Positions 1 through 13,701 are shown, counted from the stretch's first letter. The stretch is DNA of 64,000 bases from Erigeron canadensis (GCF_010389155.1 NC_057768.1:38729633-38793632); one strand, 5' to 3'. Notes: a model not told the origin generated them from the sequence alone. Numbers and translations: made by a program.

Positions 1-179
1 ACCGATTTTATCATTTTAGCTCATACCCTGGCTTTATTTCATGAACTGAATGAATAGTCACTACTAAAAATTTCAGATCATGATTTTGAGTAGATTCACT
101 TTAACTTCTTATAGAGGTAGTTTCATATATAGTTATAGACATATACATTACACCGAAGCTACTGATTTTTAAATGAGCA

Positions 180-214
<35 letters not shown>

Positions 215-621
215 AACATATGTAAATATATATGACCACTAGAACTTTTTCTTTTCATCTGGCTACTTATAGGGTGTTTTTGGTACGTAATTACTATATG
301 CATATCTACATTCCTGACTCTGCAAAAAAAAGTTGAACAAATTTCAGAGAAACATTTGTCAAAAGTATGTATACTGCAACTTTATAAAATGTTGATTCTG
401 AGGGATTTTGATTATGAAAGAGTTCGGTCAGCTTAGCTTAGTCACTCTAAATTGCAAAGTATGATGTTGGCCCTTTTGATGTTGTTCTTTATTTTACTTT
501 TCAACTTCGTTTATGAGACATTCATGTTGCAATCTACCTGCATCAAGCATCATTATCATTACGGTATCTAGATACGAGAGTGGAGTAGTGACATACTGAC
601 ATTATTGTTTTTTTTATACAG
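1..621 (+). other. Upstream intron of the CWC16-type gene, with (CT)n(CA)n microsatellite
   Basis: No coding exon is visible here. The first supported exon of the downstream gene opens at 622 right after a TTTATACAG acceptor, and its first codon is the Ser that follows the start Met in plant homologues. No ATG followed by a GT donor is found in 1-600, so exon 1 with the start codon should lie left of the window and this stretch is probably intron 1. It holds a compound microsatellite, (CT)n then (CA)n, at about 181-213. Confidence 0.6.
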
Positions 622-2100
622 TCGACACTTGCAGCTGCCAGGGCAGACAATTTTTACTACCCTCCAGAATGGGAACCAAAAAAGGTATGATGTTTGACTA
701 TTCAGTTAATGTGGGTTGAGACTTGTATGCTTGCTTGAAGTTATAGTTTATAAATGTATATTTCTTTTACAGGGTGGTTTGAACAAGTTTCATGGGCAAC
801 ATGCCTTAAGGGAGAGAGCAAAGAAAATAGATCAGGGTATCTTAGTCATAAGGTAATCTTCTTACCATCACTTTGCTAAGAGTTTGTGAATATAAGTCTC
901 TAAAGCCAGTGGATTTCAACTTTAAATAACTAAAACTGATACACTGAATATGGGACTGAAATAACTAAAACCTCATGTTTCTTTTGGATAATTTCTAGGT
1001 TCGAGATGCCTTACAATATCTGGTGTGGTGGTTGCAATTCTATGATTGCAAAGGGTGTTAGGTTTAATGCCGAGAAGAAGCAAGTGGGGAATTATTATTC
1101 TACAAAGGTAAGCCACACTTTTAAATTTATAAATAATATGGTCTGCCCACTTTTTTTTTCTTCTACAATTTCTTCATTGTGGTTACTGTTCATCTTACTC
1201 AGATATGGAGCTTCACTATGAAATCTGCATGCTGCCAGCATGAAATAGTCATTCAAACCGATCCAAAGAACTGTGAGTATCTGGTTATGAGTGGTGCTCA
1301 AAAGAAAGTCGAAGAGTTCGATACTGAAGATGCAGAGACTATGGTACTCGCTGTTGATGAAGGCTAGTAAATTATTCTCCCTTGCCTTTACAAAAGGACT
1401 GATTTTTCCTGTTACATTGATCAGTGTTTTTGATACTTTGACTAAGAGTTAGCCATTTTATGTGGTCAAGCATTGTGTTTTTTGCACCAGTTGTTTTACG
1501 AAGTTTCTTTCTTTCAGAGAAAAGCAAGCTAGCAGACCCCTTCTATCGTCTTGAACACCAAGAAGAGGATTTAAAGAAGAAGAAAGAAGCAGAGCCATTG
1601 CTGGTGCGACTTCAACGGGTATCAGATGCCAGACATTTGGATGAATATTCCTTAAACCGGTCCCTCCGTGCCAAACTTCGAGTATGTACTTTTTACACAG
1701 AGTTTACTTCAATAACCCTGTCTTTCAAACTTAGTTTCTTTTGTATCATGCTTCTTTTAATTGACAGGGTCAAAAGAGAAGAGTTGCTGAAGAAGAGGTG
1801 ACTGCTAGGAAGATGGGACTAGGAATAAGACTACTTCCAGCATCTGAAGAGGATATGATGGCTGCTAAACGCGTGAAATTTTCTTCAAAGTTTACTAAGA
1901 ACAGGGACGAGAAACGAGCTATAATCAAATCCACGTCAATTTTCGCAGAGTCTTCTGCATCCACTTCAAAAAGGTTGGAACTTGAGGCGAAGAGAAGGAA
2001 AATAAATGCAGCAACAGCATCGAAGTTGCTGACCGGGGGGTTTAAACCATCATCTTGGTCAAGGTCTGCTGGATCTTTGGTTCGTAAGAACAGGGCTTGA
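622..2100 (+). CDS. CWC16/YJU2-type splicing factor (CCDC130-like), 5' partial
   Basis: Probable nuclear spliceosome-associated protein of the CWC16/YJU2 family (CCDC130 branch), a family acting around the catalytic steps of pre-mRNA splicing. Exons: 622-684, 773-852, 999-1107, 1203-1362, 1518-1681, 1768-2100. They join in frame to 302 codons plus stop; only the start Met is missing, presumably on an exon left of the window. The N-terminus reads STLAAARADNFYYPPEW, followed by LRERAKK and RFEMPYNIWCGGC. The CGGC pair and the later CCQHE pair form the family's putative zinc-binding cysteines. The middle has KLADPFYRLEHQ and the C-terminus is Lys/Arg-rich with KRLELEAKRRKINAA, as in plant homologues. 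Five donors are GT, but the intron after 1362 must begin with GC (AAG|GCTAGT), because any GT alternative runs into a stop. Family assignment is firm; the exact orthologue name is not claimed. Confidence 0.93.
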
Positions 2101-5100
2101 AGATTACCACTAAAGTTACTCCAAATAGATATGGATCTGTTGTTTTGTATCTCTTTTGATTGCTTTAATGTAGATACGTGGTTTTCTGCTTGTGTATATT
2201 TCATAAGATGATATGCTCATATGTAAACATCTCCAATTTGGCTGCTCTATTTTTCTTAAAAAAGTGATTGATATTGCCAATTTGGCGGTTCTATTTGTTA
2301 CTTGTAGTTTGCAACAGGTATAAAAAACATCAACTGTATATAGCAACAAATTGCTTGAATGTAACGGTATGCCGTTTTGTAGTTCAAGCAAATTAATGCC
2401 TCTCCCTTTTGAGATAGCTTAAGAAGTTGTTTCAACATCAGCAGCAGCAGCAGCTAATTCGTATGTTTTGACCCGCAATAAGCAGACTATTTAATAAACA
2501 ACTCTAATTATATCAAAGATGTTGCAACAAGTATGGTTTTTTTCTCCTAATCATGATAAAGAAGATGCAGTAAAAAATGTTACTCTTGTTTGATCGTTAA
2601 TAAAAAAAAAATAACATGTGTAAATAAAGGTTGTTACTAATCATTTGTAGCACTTGCACAGTTAAAACTGTAGTTTTTCAAGTCTTTGGGAACAAACGTC
2701 ATTACAACGTCTGTCTGATGCTATGATCAACCCCATCCATTTTCAAGTAGTGGTATAGGTCTCATCAAAGACTTGGATGGCAAAAACAATCATGCATACA
2801 AACTCATCATCAAAAATTGTACCTTGTATATTTCAGTTGTAGTGGTCACTTTTTCTATCAGAATTTAGGCTTAGGAGGAATTTACTTTGAAACAAGTAAG
2901 ATAGATGCAACAACTTTGCCATTGATAAATGATGATCCAAATTTAACTTTTGTTTTGTTTTGAACGCTAGAATTACTTATTACAAATATAACAAGATGAG
3001 GAGTCTAATTGCCACTCAATCCAACTAACATTACACCCTTTAAAACAACATAATCAAAGATTGTCTCTGGTTTTCTGGAAAACAGAGCATGTTCCTGTTT
3101 TCCCATCAGGTTGTTTGAACAGCAACAACAACATGGGAAGCTTTTCTTTCGTCAAAACCCACCAAACCTTCTGGCCCAAGCAGCAAATATGATCATGATT
3201 AATGTTCCTGTACGTTAGGAGGTTCGTTACAGTTCCACCGTCTTTTTAATCAGACAGAGCCCAAGTTTCCATAGCAGTCGATATTGGACAGTTTCAATGT
3301 GACCGTCACATATAGGGCACGAGTGAAGATCGGTTTGGAGGCGATCAAGGCTAACTCTCCTCGAGAGTTGATTTTTTATTTTTAGTAGTAAAGCTCGAGT
3401 AGAGTTGATATTTAGGGGGTATTATTCCAATAATAGGGACAATAGTATTCCATGTTTGTATTTTGTTTGGAGAACAAATTAATAAGAACCGAGAGATCAA
3501 TGGAGTAATTTCTGAGAAGGTTTACCACAAACTTTGGTTGAGAAGAAAGGGGGGAATTAGTCCAGAAATCTTCTTTTGGCTGGAGACAAGCAGGTGATGA
3601 TGTTTGTTGTGAGAATTAGTTTTTGTCAGTGTTAGTAGTAAACAAGCCAATTTTGATGCAGGCATCTTAATTTGGTGAAAGTTGTATCTTTGTAATCTCA
3701 AGTTACATATTCAATTAAAAATACGAGTATTTCAATTTTGCTAAATAAAAAAGTTCAATTTTTATAAATTGAAAAGACAAAATTAAATGCTAAAAAGGTT
3801 GGAAAAGGTGTAGTAGCATGGGACCAAAAATTAGCCATGCCTGGTGACCAGCGGAAATGGGTCCCCTCCAAGAAGAAGGAATTCTTAAAGCTAGCTCCTT
3901 TCCATCATATATGGTCGTGCAAATTTTAAACCACTGAAGTGACTTGACCAAGAAAAAAGATCAGTATTTTTCGAGAGAATGAGAATCACATGAAAAGACT
4001 GATCTTGGTCCGTTTAACTCAATAGACAGAATAACATAAGTTAAAGAGGAGTATTGAATGTTAATTTATTAATCCATGTTTAAGGATCTTTATGTTATTA
4101 GTTTATGTATTTAGAGTTATGTATGTAATGTTTATATTTAAGTTAAGCGTCGTAGCATGTCAAGATTAACGTTAATAACCGAATGGTAGTTAATTTCTGT
4201 TATAGCTAGGAAGTTGGTTATGAAAGGTTATGACTTTTGATAAAAGTCACGATGGTAGTTATTTATGGAAACTTGTGACTCTTGAGAAAAATCACAATGG
4301 TTCGTATGTATGTCTATATATTTATTTGTTTGTCCAATGTAAAAGGTAACATAATTCATTATATACAAAGTGTGAGTTTGTGTGTGTGAGTTTTGTTCAT
4401 TAGACATGTTTGATTCAAGCCCGAGATGATCGAGATGGACCAATTTACAAATTTTGAAAGTTTACTACTAAAGTTATTTATAAGTAGACTGGTTGAACCA
4501 ATTTTTGAATTGAAGTGTCATTAAATGGTTAGTTACTTAATTGTATTATATAGTACTATGCAGTATCCTCAAAATGACATCTCCAACGCATGATATATGA
4601 GATCAAGTGACCAATTGCATGCAACCAAATTACAAGATGTTTGTCGATCATATATCAGATCATCAAATATAAAGCCAAAATTTCCATTTTGATTAGACAT
4701 AATCAATTTGACTAGCTTCCTTGTGTACATTTGTATGCATATGAGGCAACTTTATGAGAAGAACCTGGCATGGACCTTATCACAAAGAATTAAGTGTCTC
4801 CTTCGGTAGACCCAACATTGGGTCAAATAATTAGTAAAGATGTACAAGTCTTTAAACATATTGGACCATATATGGTCAACAACCAGTAGATAAGTAGTTA
4901 TTTTCAAGAATCATTTTACTGCTTAAGTTGAAGACAAAACGAAATCAAACAATATGATTGCCGCTAGGATTGATCCCTCTGTCTCCCTTAACCAAATGAA
5001 GCCTCTAACTATGTATGACCTCGTGCGCGAAGCTGTAATGCATGGGCTCAAACAACACATGAAGCACTTGTGATCATTTGTCAATGATATTTATATATGA

Positions 5101-5690
5101 GTAGATTCACATGAAATTAAGTTCAGCATTTTAGATGTCTTCAATTCACATTCTTTTTCCTACTTATCGATTCTTGGTCAAAAAATGGTCCCATGATATA
5201 TATACACTACTCTGTACACCAAATCAAATCAATACAGTTTTCCAATTTTACTTCGTATTAACATTGAACATTGTATAAACAGATGCATATATATACTTCA
5301 ATTCCATGTGTGTCGTTGCGAGCTAAATCTTATTGGTCTTTAATATTCGGGTTCCGTTTATAATATACCACAATTAATGATACAACAAAAGACAGCCATT
5401 GCCATTTTAATTGGCAAGTCATCTGCAAGAAAATGTACATTTCTAGCATTTGAGTCAAGCCAGTTCAACCATGCATGTGGGGGTGGTCTATTACACTTTT
5501 ACAAAGTCCCTTGTACTCTACTTTGTGTCGTAAGTTGCCCATCTAATATTTCACAACAAAATTTCACCGAGTAATCAACAAACATATGGTCACAGTTGTG
5601 AATAGGGTTGTTAATACACGACCCAACCTGAAATCCAACTTGAAACCACGTTCGGGTTGAGTAATCTCGACCAGCCAATTAACCTACCAA

Positions 5691-5744
5691 CTTTATTTTT
5701 TTCAGGTCGGGTCCGAACTTTATTTTTTTCAGGTCGGGTCCGAG
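5691..5744. repeat. Tandem 27-bp duplication
   Basis: Two adjacent copies of a unit containing CTTTATTTTTTTCAGGTCGG sit end to end, nearly identical. They lie inside a larger dispersed repeat rich in GGGTC/GACCC words (about 5600-5950). No coding role is seen. Confidence 0.8.
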
Positions 5745-7946
5745 TTGTTTCTTGTAACCTACCAACCCAAATAATCATTTTAAATCAAACTAATTATAAC
5801 TTTTAATAAATACAGAACTATTTAACTCACTTGACCCATTGACCAGACAATGACCCATGTAATCAGGTTGACCCGGGTCATGGTTGAAGTTTTTGACCTA
5901 CAACTTTTGGTTGGTTGGTTTAGAGGGTCAGATATTTTCAACCTGATTGAACAGCTCTAATTTGAATGATTAAAAGTTCTTTGCATGATTGAATCCTCTC
6001 ATTCTAGTTATCCTGTTTTCTTAAATAACCTATTAATTGCTAATCATAATAATAATAGCAATTCATAATCTTGTCTTTGTTGGCAAAACAATGCATCATG
6101 AAGACATTAATTAGCTTCAAGCAAAAGCAAGCAAAAGAAATGATCTATTATCTTACCATGTAATTATGTGATGTAATATATTCATTTTAGTCGATCTTGC
6201 AGATTTTTGTCTTTTATCTTTTTAAAAGTAACTATTTTCTTACGTTATTGTCTACTTTAAAGTGTTTGAACTTTTAACTAACTCTATTTAAGTATTTTTG
6301 ATCTTAAGCAGATGCAATCCGTCAAAATTTCATTGCAACTCTGTAGTTAAAAATGATAGCAGCAAGGAAGTATTCATCTATAAATGTTGGTAACGATTTA
6401 GTAATTAAAAGCTAGCTAGCTAATTGCACTTTTGAATATGGTTTTGGACTCGTAAAAACAAAACCAAGTCATAAGCCACAAAAATCCAGAAATTAAAGGA
6501 AGGGCAAAAGAGAGAAAAGGGCACTAGTCACCATGAGATGAACTTTCTATCATTAGAGTCGTCTGTGCTTTTAATCTTTGTTGTCTTTGGTGGGTCGACA
6601 AAATGAGCCTCGTGTTTTCACGGTGTTCCCCCCCAATCACAATACTCGCACGGAGTAATAATGCATTCTCAACCAGTCTTTAAGCAACATATATACAGTA
6701 CTTTTTTAAAACATAATTACTATCTAGTCTAGTAAGAAAATATGATAACAATTATAAAGTAAACCTTTCTATTCTGGTAATTACGTACTTTGAGGTAAAC
6801 ATATAAATACTCGTATAATATAAAAGTTAGTGTGGGGATGAATGTGGTATTGGTACCGCCCTCCTCTACCGGTCTTGATATTGATATATCAGTCTTGAAA
6901 TTCACCAAGACACAGTATCGATCCCAGTCTCATATGAATCGGTACCGGTATATCCCGATACTGATCACAAAAGTTCAGCCCCATTTGAAATTCAGCACCA
7001 CTTTTTGGCACTGGGATCGAGACCATACCGAGTCGGGATAGGAACAATACTAGGATGAAATCGGGATTTGGGAAATTTTGCTCATTTCTGAGCTAGCATA
7101 GGTTAGTATGATTTAAATCAAAATATGAATGCACCACAGTAATGGTCAAATGTGCCACATGTAGTGCAAAATCACCTTCATGTACGTGACAAGAGCAAAA
7201 TTGTAGAATTTTCTCTCACGATTCTGTAAACATGTCATTCATAAAAAACAAAATTCGTATGAAGAAGTTATGACCAAAATTCAGAGACTCCATGACTTTC
7301 TTTATGTGATTCCCATTCTATCTATCATTTATCAACTTTTGACCATTTTCCATCCTTAGGAGATGTCTTTCTTATACTACACTAAATGAACCTGAAACTA
7401 TCAAATCACGCATATAAGTATCAAAAGTTCATATAAACGAAATAAAATGAGTATAAAATGCATTAACTCACTAAACATATGCCCAAAATATGAGTCATAC
7501 TTTTCAAGACAAGTACTCACTGATTATGTTTAAGAAATTAAACAAAAATAAAGTGTTCCTTTGACTCGAATAATGTTATGATCATTTGATCACCTTAAAC
7601 CTATGACAAACATTTTCTATTATAAGTAAACATTCTCTTAGTAGTTATGAGTGGATTTCATGTGTCATCCATCTTGTAAAACTCTACAAGAACAATCAAT
7701 GATTATGTTATATACGGTCATCTACTAATATCACCAAAATCGCGGTTGTTATGCACAAGGTTGAAGACAACCACTCTTACTACTCTAGTTATCCTTCATG
7801 TCATTCTTGTACTATCTTGCATATAAGTTTACAACAAGTAATATGTGTAACACTCGTGGAGTTGTCGCGGTTGTTTCATATCTATCGCTTCAGTAACATG
7901 TTCGTTGGTTTTGTTATTTTAAATATCAAATGTATGTACTTATATT

Positions 7947-8132
7947 CGGGGGCGGTACCACATGGGGGCAAATGTCCCCCTCAAAATTTAGATTTTGTCA
8001 TGTATTTTTTAATTTTTTATCGATTTTAAAAAAATTCTTATAGGTTTTTAACATTTTGACTCCTTTTATATTTATATTTCACGGTTTTTTTAATTTTGCC
8101 TTATTTGGGATTTTTTTCTGGTACCGTCTCTG
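7947..8132. mobile_element. hAT-type MITE with 8-bp target-site duplication
   Basis: A 186-bp element with imperfect terminal inverted repeats: the left end reads CGGGGGCGGTACCA and the reverse complement of the right end reads CAGAGACGGTACCA. It is flanked by a perfect 8-bp direct repeat CTTATATT (7939-7946 and 8133-8140). Eight-bp duplications and short CAGNGGCGG-like ends are typical of the hAT superfamily. There is no transposase coding, so it is non-autonomous. Confidence 0.75.
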
Positions 8133-8977
8133 CTTATATTGTTTAAAGATATTTTTTATATCAAATTTGGCATTGTAATTGATATTTACATTGAAAATGC
8201 ATCGAGTACATACCTACTTGAATTTTAATTAAGAAAAGTCTCTCTAGCTAGCTTGTCGTCCGTAAATGCAAGTAGATTACGTTAGTTGATCATCAACCGT
8301 TTAAAATGTTTAATTCATACTTGAAGGTTTTATGCATGATTATTGCTACTAGTTCATGCTTTTGTTTATAGGATCACATATCAATACGCATGCTAAGTTC
8401 GATTGGAGTGTCAATTTCTTAAGATATACTTATATTATTTGAAAAGAAAAAAAAAGAAGTTAAAAGTTAATGTTGTCGTAAGAAGAAAGGAAAGGTAACA
8501 AGAGGAGGTCACTCCCTCATGAAAGGAGAGAGAAAAACAAAAAGGAAACCCTAAAAGATCACTACTACACAAAAGTTTAGCACTAAAAAGAAAGTATGTA
8601 TATATTTCTACTACTACTACTAATTGATTAAATGTTGTAAGCAGCATCAAAAGGCCATCAACATCATCCAACCCCAAACCCACGCCCCCAACCCCACCTC
8701 ATAGAACAAAGGCTGACATCTCTAAGAGAGAAAGTGATCATTAAAATAACAAGGTTTTATACATAAAGAGAAAGAAGTTAGGAGAAAGTTGATGTGATTT
8801 AAGGGATTTCACCATGTAGAAAGTTTATTTTTAACACTTTTTTTTTTGTACTATACCATTCGTATTGATTTACTCCACCAAAGTTGTATCATGAGTATAT
8901 ATGGGGGTTGGTGTAAATAATACATGTGATTGTGGAGAGACAATATATGTTGTGTGGAGGGGTGAGTCAAAACTATT

Positions 8978-11198
8978 ATGTGTTCTAAGATAGAAGAACA
9001 AGAACTAGGAGAAGAAGTAGAACAACCACACCACCAAGAAAGTGATCATCATCATCATCAAAATCTTGAAAACATCCAAACATTTCAAGATCACCCACAA
9101 CAACAAATCATTCAACATCAAAACAATAGTATGGGTTTTAATGATTATTCATACACATCAGAAGTCTCTCCAATCTTACACCCACAGCAACAACCATGGA
9201 TCTTACCTCATCATCAAGTATTTCACCACCACAACATGACCGGATCATACACCCCGGCCGATCTCCCTTTCCCATCGGGAGACCATAGCTCTTTCCTCTT
9301 CCCTCCTCCACCGCTGCCATCATCTTTATCATCCTATGGTGGTTTGGTTAATAATAGGAGGGTACCTACTGCTGGCGGTGGTGGGTTGCAGTTTGGATTT
9401 GAGGGTAGTACGTCGTCAGCGGACCACCAGTTAAGGCTCATCTCAGAGACACTAGGACAGATGGTTCAACCAGCTGGAGGGTCTATGCCATTTGGACTCC
9501 ATGCTGAAATGGGCAAGATGACTGCTCAAGAGATCATGGATGCTAAAGCTTTAGCAGCTTCAAAGAGCCATAGTGAAGCAGAACGACGTCGTAGAGAGAG
9601 GATCAACAATCATCTTGCCAAACTTCGTAGTTTACTTCCTAGCACCACCAAAGTAAGTATACATATATAATATATATATATTCGATCTTAGTAATTATGT
9701 ACGAGCTAGCTAGTACTATATGTAACAATTAATAATCAAACTTTTTAAAATGATCAGTTTTATTCACACCATCTAGCTAGCTAGCTAGTGCATGTTTTAT
9801 AATGGTCTTGCATGAAATTATTGGGTATTTTTTAAGAAATTCAGTTACTGTATTTTATTAATTAGAGGCCATAAAATGATGTTATCAAATTGGCAGCTTC
9901 TCCAACCCAAGAGCTAGCCCGGCCCAACTGACTGCTAGCGAAAAACGAAGAATTGAAGGGGGTCTAAATTTTGCTGCTGCTTAATTATCTCTAATAATGC
10001 CCAAATTTCTAGCTAGCTAGGATTTTTTTAATAAATAAACAATATAGTTACGATAACTTTTATGGTAAATTTCTATGAATTGAATGCTCGGAAACCAAGA
10101 TTGTTTAGGGTCCATATAACGCAACAACATTATTCTCCTAGCATCATTTTGTCCAAAACATGCAACACCCAGCATAAAAAGTACTGTAATTAATTAAGTT
10201 TATCTCTGGTTAATTACTAGATAATGTTTTGTTTCTATCTTTCTGATATATATAATTATTGGTATATGTATATATAATCTTTCGCATTCATAAGCACACA
10301 TATGAATTTAATGAATGTACCTATGAAATGTTTGAGTGCGTTTATATGAGGAGTTACACATTTGAAGCTTAATGATTAATTAAATGGATCATGCTTGACT
10401 CATAATGATGTATTCTCATTTTACATCATATATTAGAATTAGTTATATTACATCACACCTAGCTACATTAGACATACGAAAAGATATTCGTATCATAGGT
10501 TTTGATGAATATTCTACTACACGTACACATGCTTTAATAAACTTGGTACAGTCTGTTCAAAAAGTTGTCATGTGTGATAGATCTATTAAAATATGTGGTG
10601 TGAATATCATTTCCCATTCAATCTTGAGAACTGTGAATTTTGTTTTGTAGAAGAAAAACATAAAATCTAAGTTTCTAATTAATGACTACATATATTATGT
10701 TGTTGTGTAAACATATGCATTCATCTATAGACGGACAAGGCTTCATTGTTAGCTGAAGTGATACAACACGTAAAGGAACTCAAGCGACAAACATCCATTA
10801 TAGCCGAACAAACTCTAGTCCCTACTGAGACCGACGAGCTGATGATTGACAACACATCAGATGAAGATGGCAATCTAGTGATTAGAGCATCATTATGTTG
10901 TGAGGACCGGTCAGATCTTTTACCCGACCTCATCAAAACCCTAAAAGCACTTCGACTAAGAACTCTAAAAGCCGAGATCACTACACTTGGAGGGCGTGTA
11001 AAGAACGTCTTGTTCATTACCGGAGAGCAAGATTTGAACAACAACGAAAGTACCAATAATTATTCGATAAACATGATCCATGAAGCATTCAAAGCGGTGA
11101 TGGAGAAAACAAATGGCGGAGATCATGAAGCTTCAGCTGGAGGTGTTAAGAGACAAAGAACAAACAACATTAATGTTCTTGATCATCGAAGGACTTGA
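8978..11198 (+). CDS. bHLH transcription factor, bHLH30/TMO5-like clade
   Basis: Nuclear DNA-binding protein of 380 residues encoded by exons 8978-9652 and 10731-11198; the 1078-bp intron splits the HLH, with donor GTAAGT and acceptor CTATAG. The N-terminal third is rich in His, Gln and Pro. The motif MGKMTAQEIMDAKALAASK precedes the basic region HSEAERRRRERIN (about residues 198-210), which keeps the His-Glu-Arg triad needed for E-box (CANNTG) binding. Helix 2 (TDKASLLAEVIQHVKELKRQ) opens exon 2. It is followed by an ACT-like region including ASLCCEDRSDLLPDLIKTLK and GGRVKNVLF, then a variable tail with KRQR. Layout and wording match Arabidopsis bHLH30 and its TMO5 relatives, which with LHW-type partners control vascular cell divisions. 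Which paralogue it is cannot be decided here. The start chosen is the first Met of the open frame and fits the MC(A/S)K start of the clade. Confidence 0.95.
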
Positions 11199-12724
11199 TC
11201 GATATATATATTAATTAAGTCGATCTAGCTCCTTATATAATGAAACATTTACTACATCATATCAGTGCTTACTAGCTAGTACTCCATATATTAAGAATTT
11301 CCGTTAAGATCGATCTTGCTGGTATAAGTCTTTCATTAATTTGTACTTTTTGTGTGTTTCTTAATTGGCCGGGCCTTTTTGTTTGATTAATTATATATAT
11401 GGTGCTTAATTGATGAAGTGTTGTTTAATTAACTAATTGTGTGATCAATGAAGAAAAGATCGCAAGTACGTACGTACGCACTATCTGAGTTGTGTACGTC
11501 GTTAACTGTATTTTCCTTTATTTCATGAATATATATGTAATTGTGTGATGAGATGAGAGACAGAGAGACACCAGCCTTTTTAATTATTATGAAAACCAAA
11601 GAAGGAAATGCTTTAATTTTGGAGTACATTGGGTATTTATTTAACTTTTGGTCGGGAAGAATGAATATGTTATTGTTATGGGTAAGAAATATGCTTAATT
11701 ATGAGAAGGATTATGTATATATGGAAAGATGATGGATGTGGCGTGATGATTACGCTGAAGTGTGTGTTGATATAGAACCTGTTAACCGGCCATATACCTG
11801 ATGGATGGATGATCGATCATGTGCTGAATTGGTGTTGGGCAAGCAGGTGACATATGATCAATAATGATAATAATTATAATGATGAGGGGATGACATAGTA
11901 TTTGACGTCAGCAACAGTATAGAAGGGACATTCTAGCTAGATATATAAACGGCCACATATATATACAAACAGCAACGACCGGCCAGCAAGTACTCGATCC
12001 ATTATAATTAAGCAAAGAAGAGAGAAAATTTTTAAGTGGGCGAATCAAATCAGAGGACGTACTAGCTACTATACTACTGACAGACCAACGCATGATATGT
12101 TGTATATATTTCTGATGGCCTGGTCATGGTCTGTGTTTTCTGTTATTTGGATCAACATTTGTAGTTTAGTTTTGACCATGATCTCATTTTTTATTCTCGT
12201 CCATCTCTACTTTCATGTACTACTAATTCTCTACCCTTTTACCGTATATATGTACGTACGTTTCTCTTGATCTATACTACGTACATATATATATAGGGTG
12301 GAGTTATTTTGAGAATTTTTTTTTTGCGAGAACATGTGAGAAGTCACGAAGTAAAACAGATTACAAGACCGTTACTTAACAATCGTGAAGTGTGTGGTCT
12401 TAATTATCGATCATATTATGTTGGTACATGATACAGTAATTAGTATGCTTCCACAGTTGATTGTGGGATGTAAAATATGGTACCATGCATTATTACGCGA
12501 AGATATCCGGATACTCTGAAAACTAAAAGGAATATGAATTACACAAACATGTGCATATATCACCACTTCACCAGGTTCGTTTGAAATTTATGTGTTAATC
12601 TTTGGGCTACTCTTTGGGCTTAAGCCCTGCAACCTCGTAACTAACAGTTATGTTTTGTAACTAAATACTGTAATACTGTATTATGATATATATGCCTAAT
12701 TAAATTATAGGCTGGCGTAATGCA

Positions 12725-13255
12725 TTCAATAGTTTGTTGTTGTATAGGAAATGTGACACAACGAGCAAGATTAAAAATATTGAACTTATGCCCTTTTTCA
12801 GTACAATCTTTTAATCTGGCTCGATCGGGATACCTGTTTTGTTACATGGTTTATATAAGCAGGTATAGGAAAGACTATTTACATCTCATATCCCTAATAT
12901 CCTGCTTATGCAAGGATTGAGCGCGTACTATTGTTGTTGTTGTATTTTTAACAAACTATTTATTATTGTTTTTGATATGACGTCTTTAACATGTTACAAT
13001 AGTTTGTTGTATTTAGGGTCGGTCCTAAGAACTTAGGTACCCAGAACGAGCTAGATTAAAAGACTCACGGTCTCAAGGCTAAAACGAGTTCAAATATATA
13101 AACAAATATTTTTATGTATGACGACAAGCATTATAAACAAAAAAAATGTGACACAACGAAACAATGTGTTGAAGACGGGGTTGGGTTTCCATTGCCCTGG
13201 GCCGGTTCTAGTTGTATTTCTTATTATTGAACTTATGCCCTTTTTCAGTACTTTC
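12725..13255. repeat. Local direct duplication interrupted by a MITE
   Basis: The words AATAGTTTGTTGT and GAACTTATGCCCTTTTTCAG occur in the same order at about 12728-12804 and again at about 12999-13251. In the second copy the MITE at 13014-13210 separates them, so the duplication is older than that insertion. The word AATGTGACACAACGA also occurs both in copy one and inside the MITE. Confidence 0.65.
13014..13210. mobile_element. hAT-type MITE with 8-bp target-site duplication
   Basis: A 197-bp non-coding element beginning TAGGGTCGGTCC and ending GGGCCGGTTCTA. The ends are inverted repeats differing only by transitions. It is flanked by a perfect direct repeat GTTGTATT (13006-13013 and 13211-13218). 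The 8-bp duplication and TAGGGCCGG-like termini point to the hAT superfamily. Confidence 0.78.
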
Positions 13256-13701
13256 GTTGATTTAAATTAATTGTTTGTTAGGTTTTTAAATTATACTTTC
13301 TCGTCTTATTAAATTTGTCTATTTTTTAAATTATACTTTCTCGTTTTACTAAACTTGTCTATTTTTAAATTTTTAAAGTCAAATTTTACAAACTTTGACA
13401 ATAATTATTTTTATTTGTGTTATAAAATAGTTGATGAAAGTTTATAACTTTATTTTTTAAAATAAGCTATAAATTTCATGAGGTTTTAATATTTCGACGA
13501 TGTAAAAAGGTTGTCTTCAGCTTTTATATAAAATAAGCCTTGCAATGCATGAGGATATGACTCTTAATCTAATGTCTATAAAAACAAAATATTAACGATT
13601 TATCCAACATACATTTTTACCTCGTTCTAGATCTAATTGTAATTTTTAGGATAACACTACGGTAAGAATACTTTTAAAATAAGGTGAGAACACTAAAAAA
13701 C

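Larger units (their letters stand above)
2101..8977. other. Intergenic region, about 6.9 kb, with repeats
   Basis: No convincing gene is seen; open frames here are short and lack family resemblance. The stretch is AT-rich. It contains a CAG-type run near 2442-2454, a repeat with pyrimidine-rich words of the type GACCCAACC at about 5600-5950, and a 27-bp direct tandem repeat at 5691-5744. A segment rich in GGTACCGG/CGATAC words spans about 6840-7060, probably a decayed mobile element. A small hAT-type MITE is at 7947-8132 (listed separately). The last 500 bases are the presumed promoter and leader of the bHLH gene; no single TATA box can be chosen confidently. Confidence 0.6.

Noticed and set aside
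6832..7041. 69-codon frame with repeated Tyr/Arg words
   Set aside because: Lies in a repeat with GGTACCGG/CGATAC words; no family resemblance and probably non-coding mobile DNA.
10405..10650. 81-codon frame in the bHLH intron
   Set aside because: Lies wholly inside the intron between two well-supported bHLH exons and has no family resemblance.
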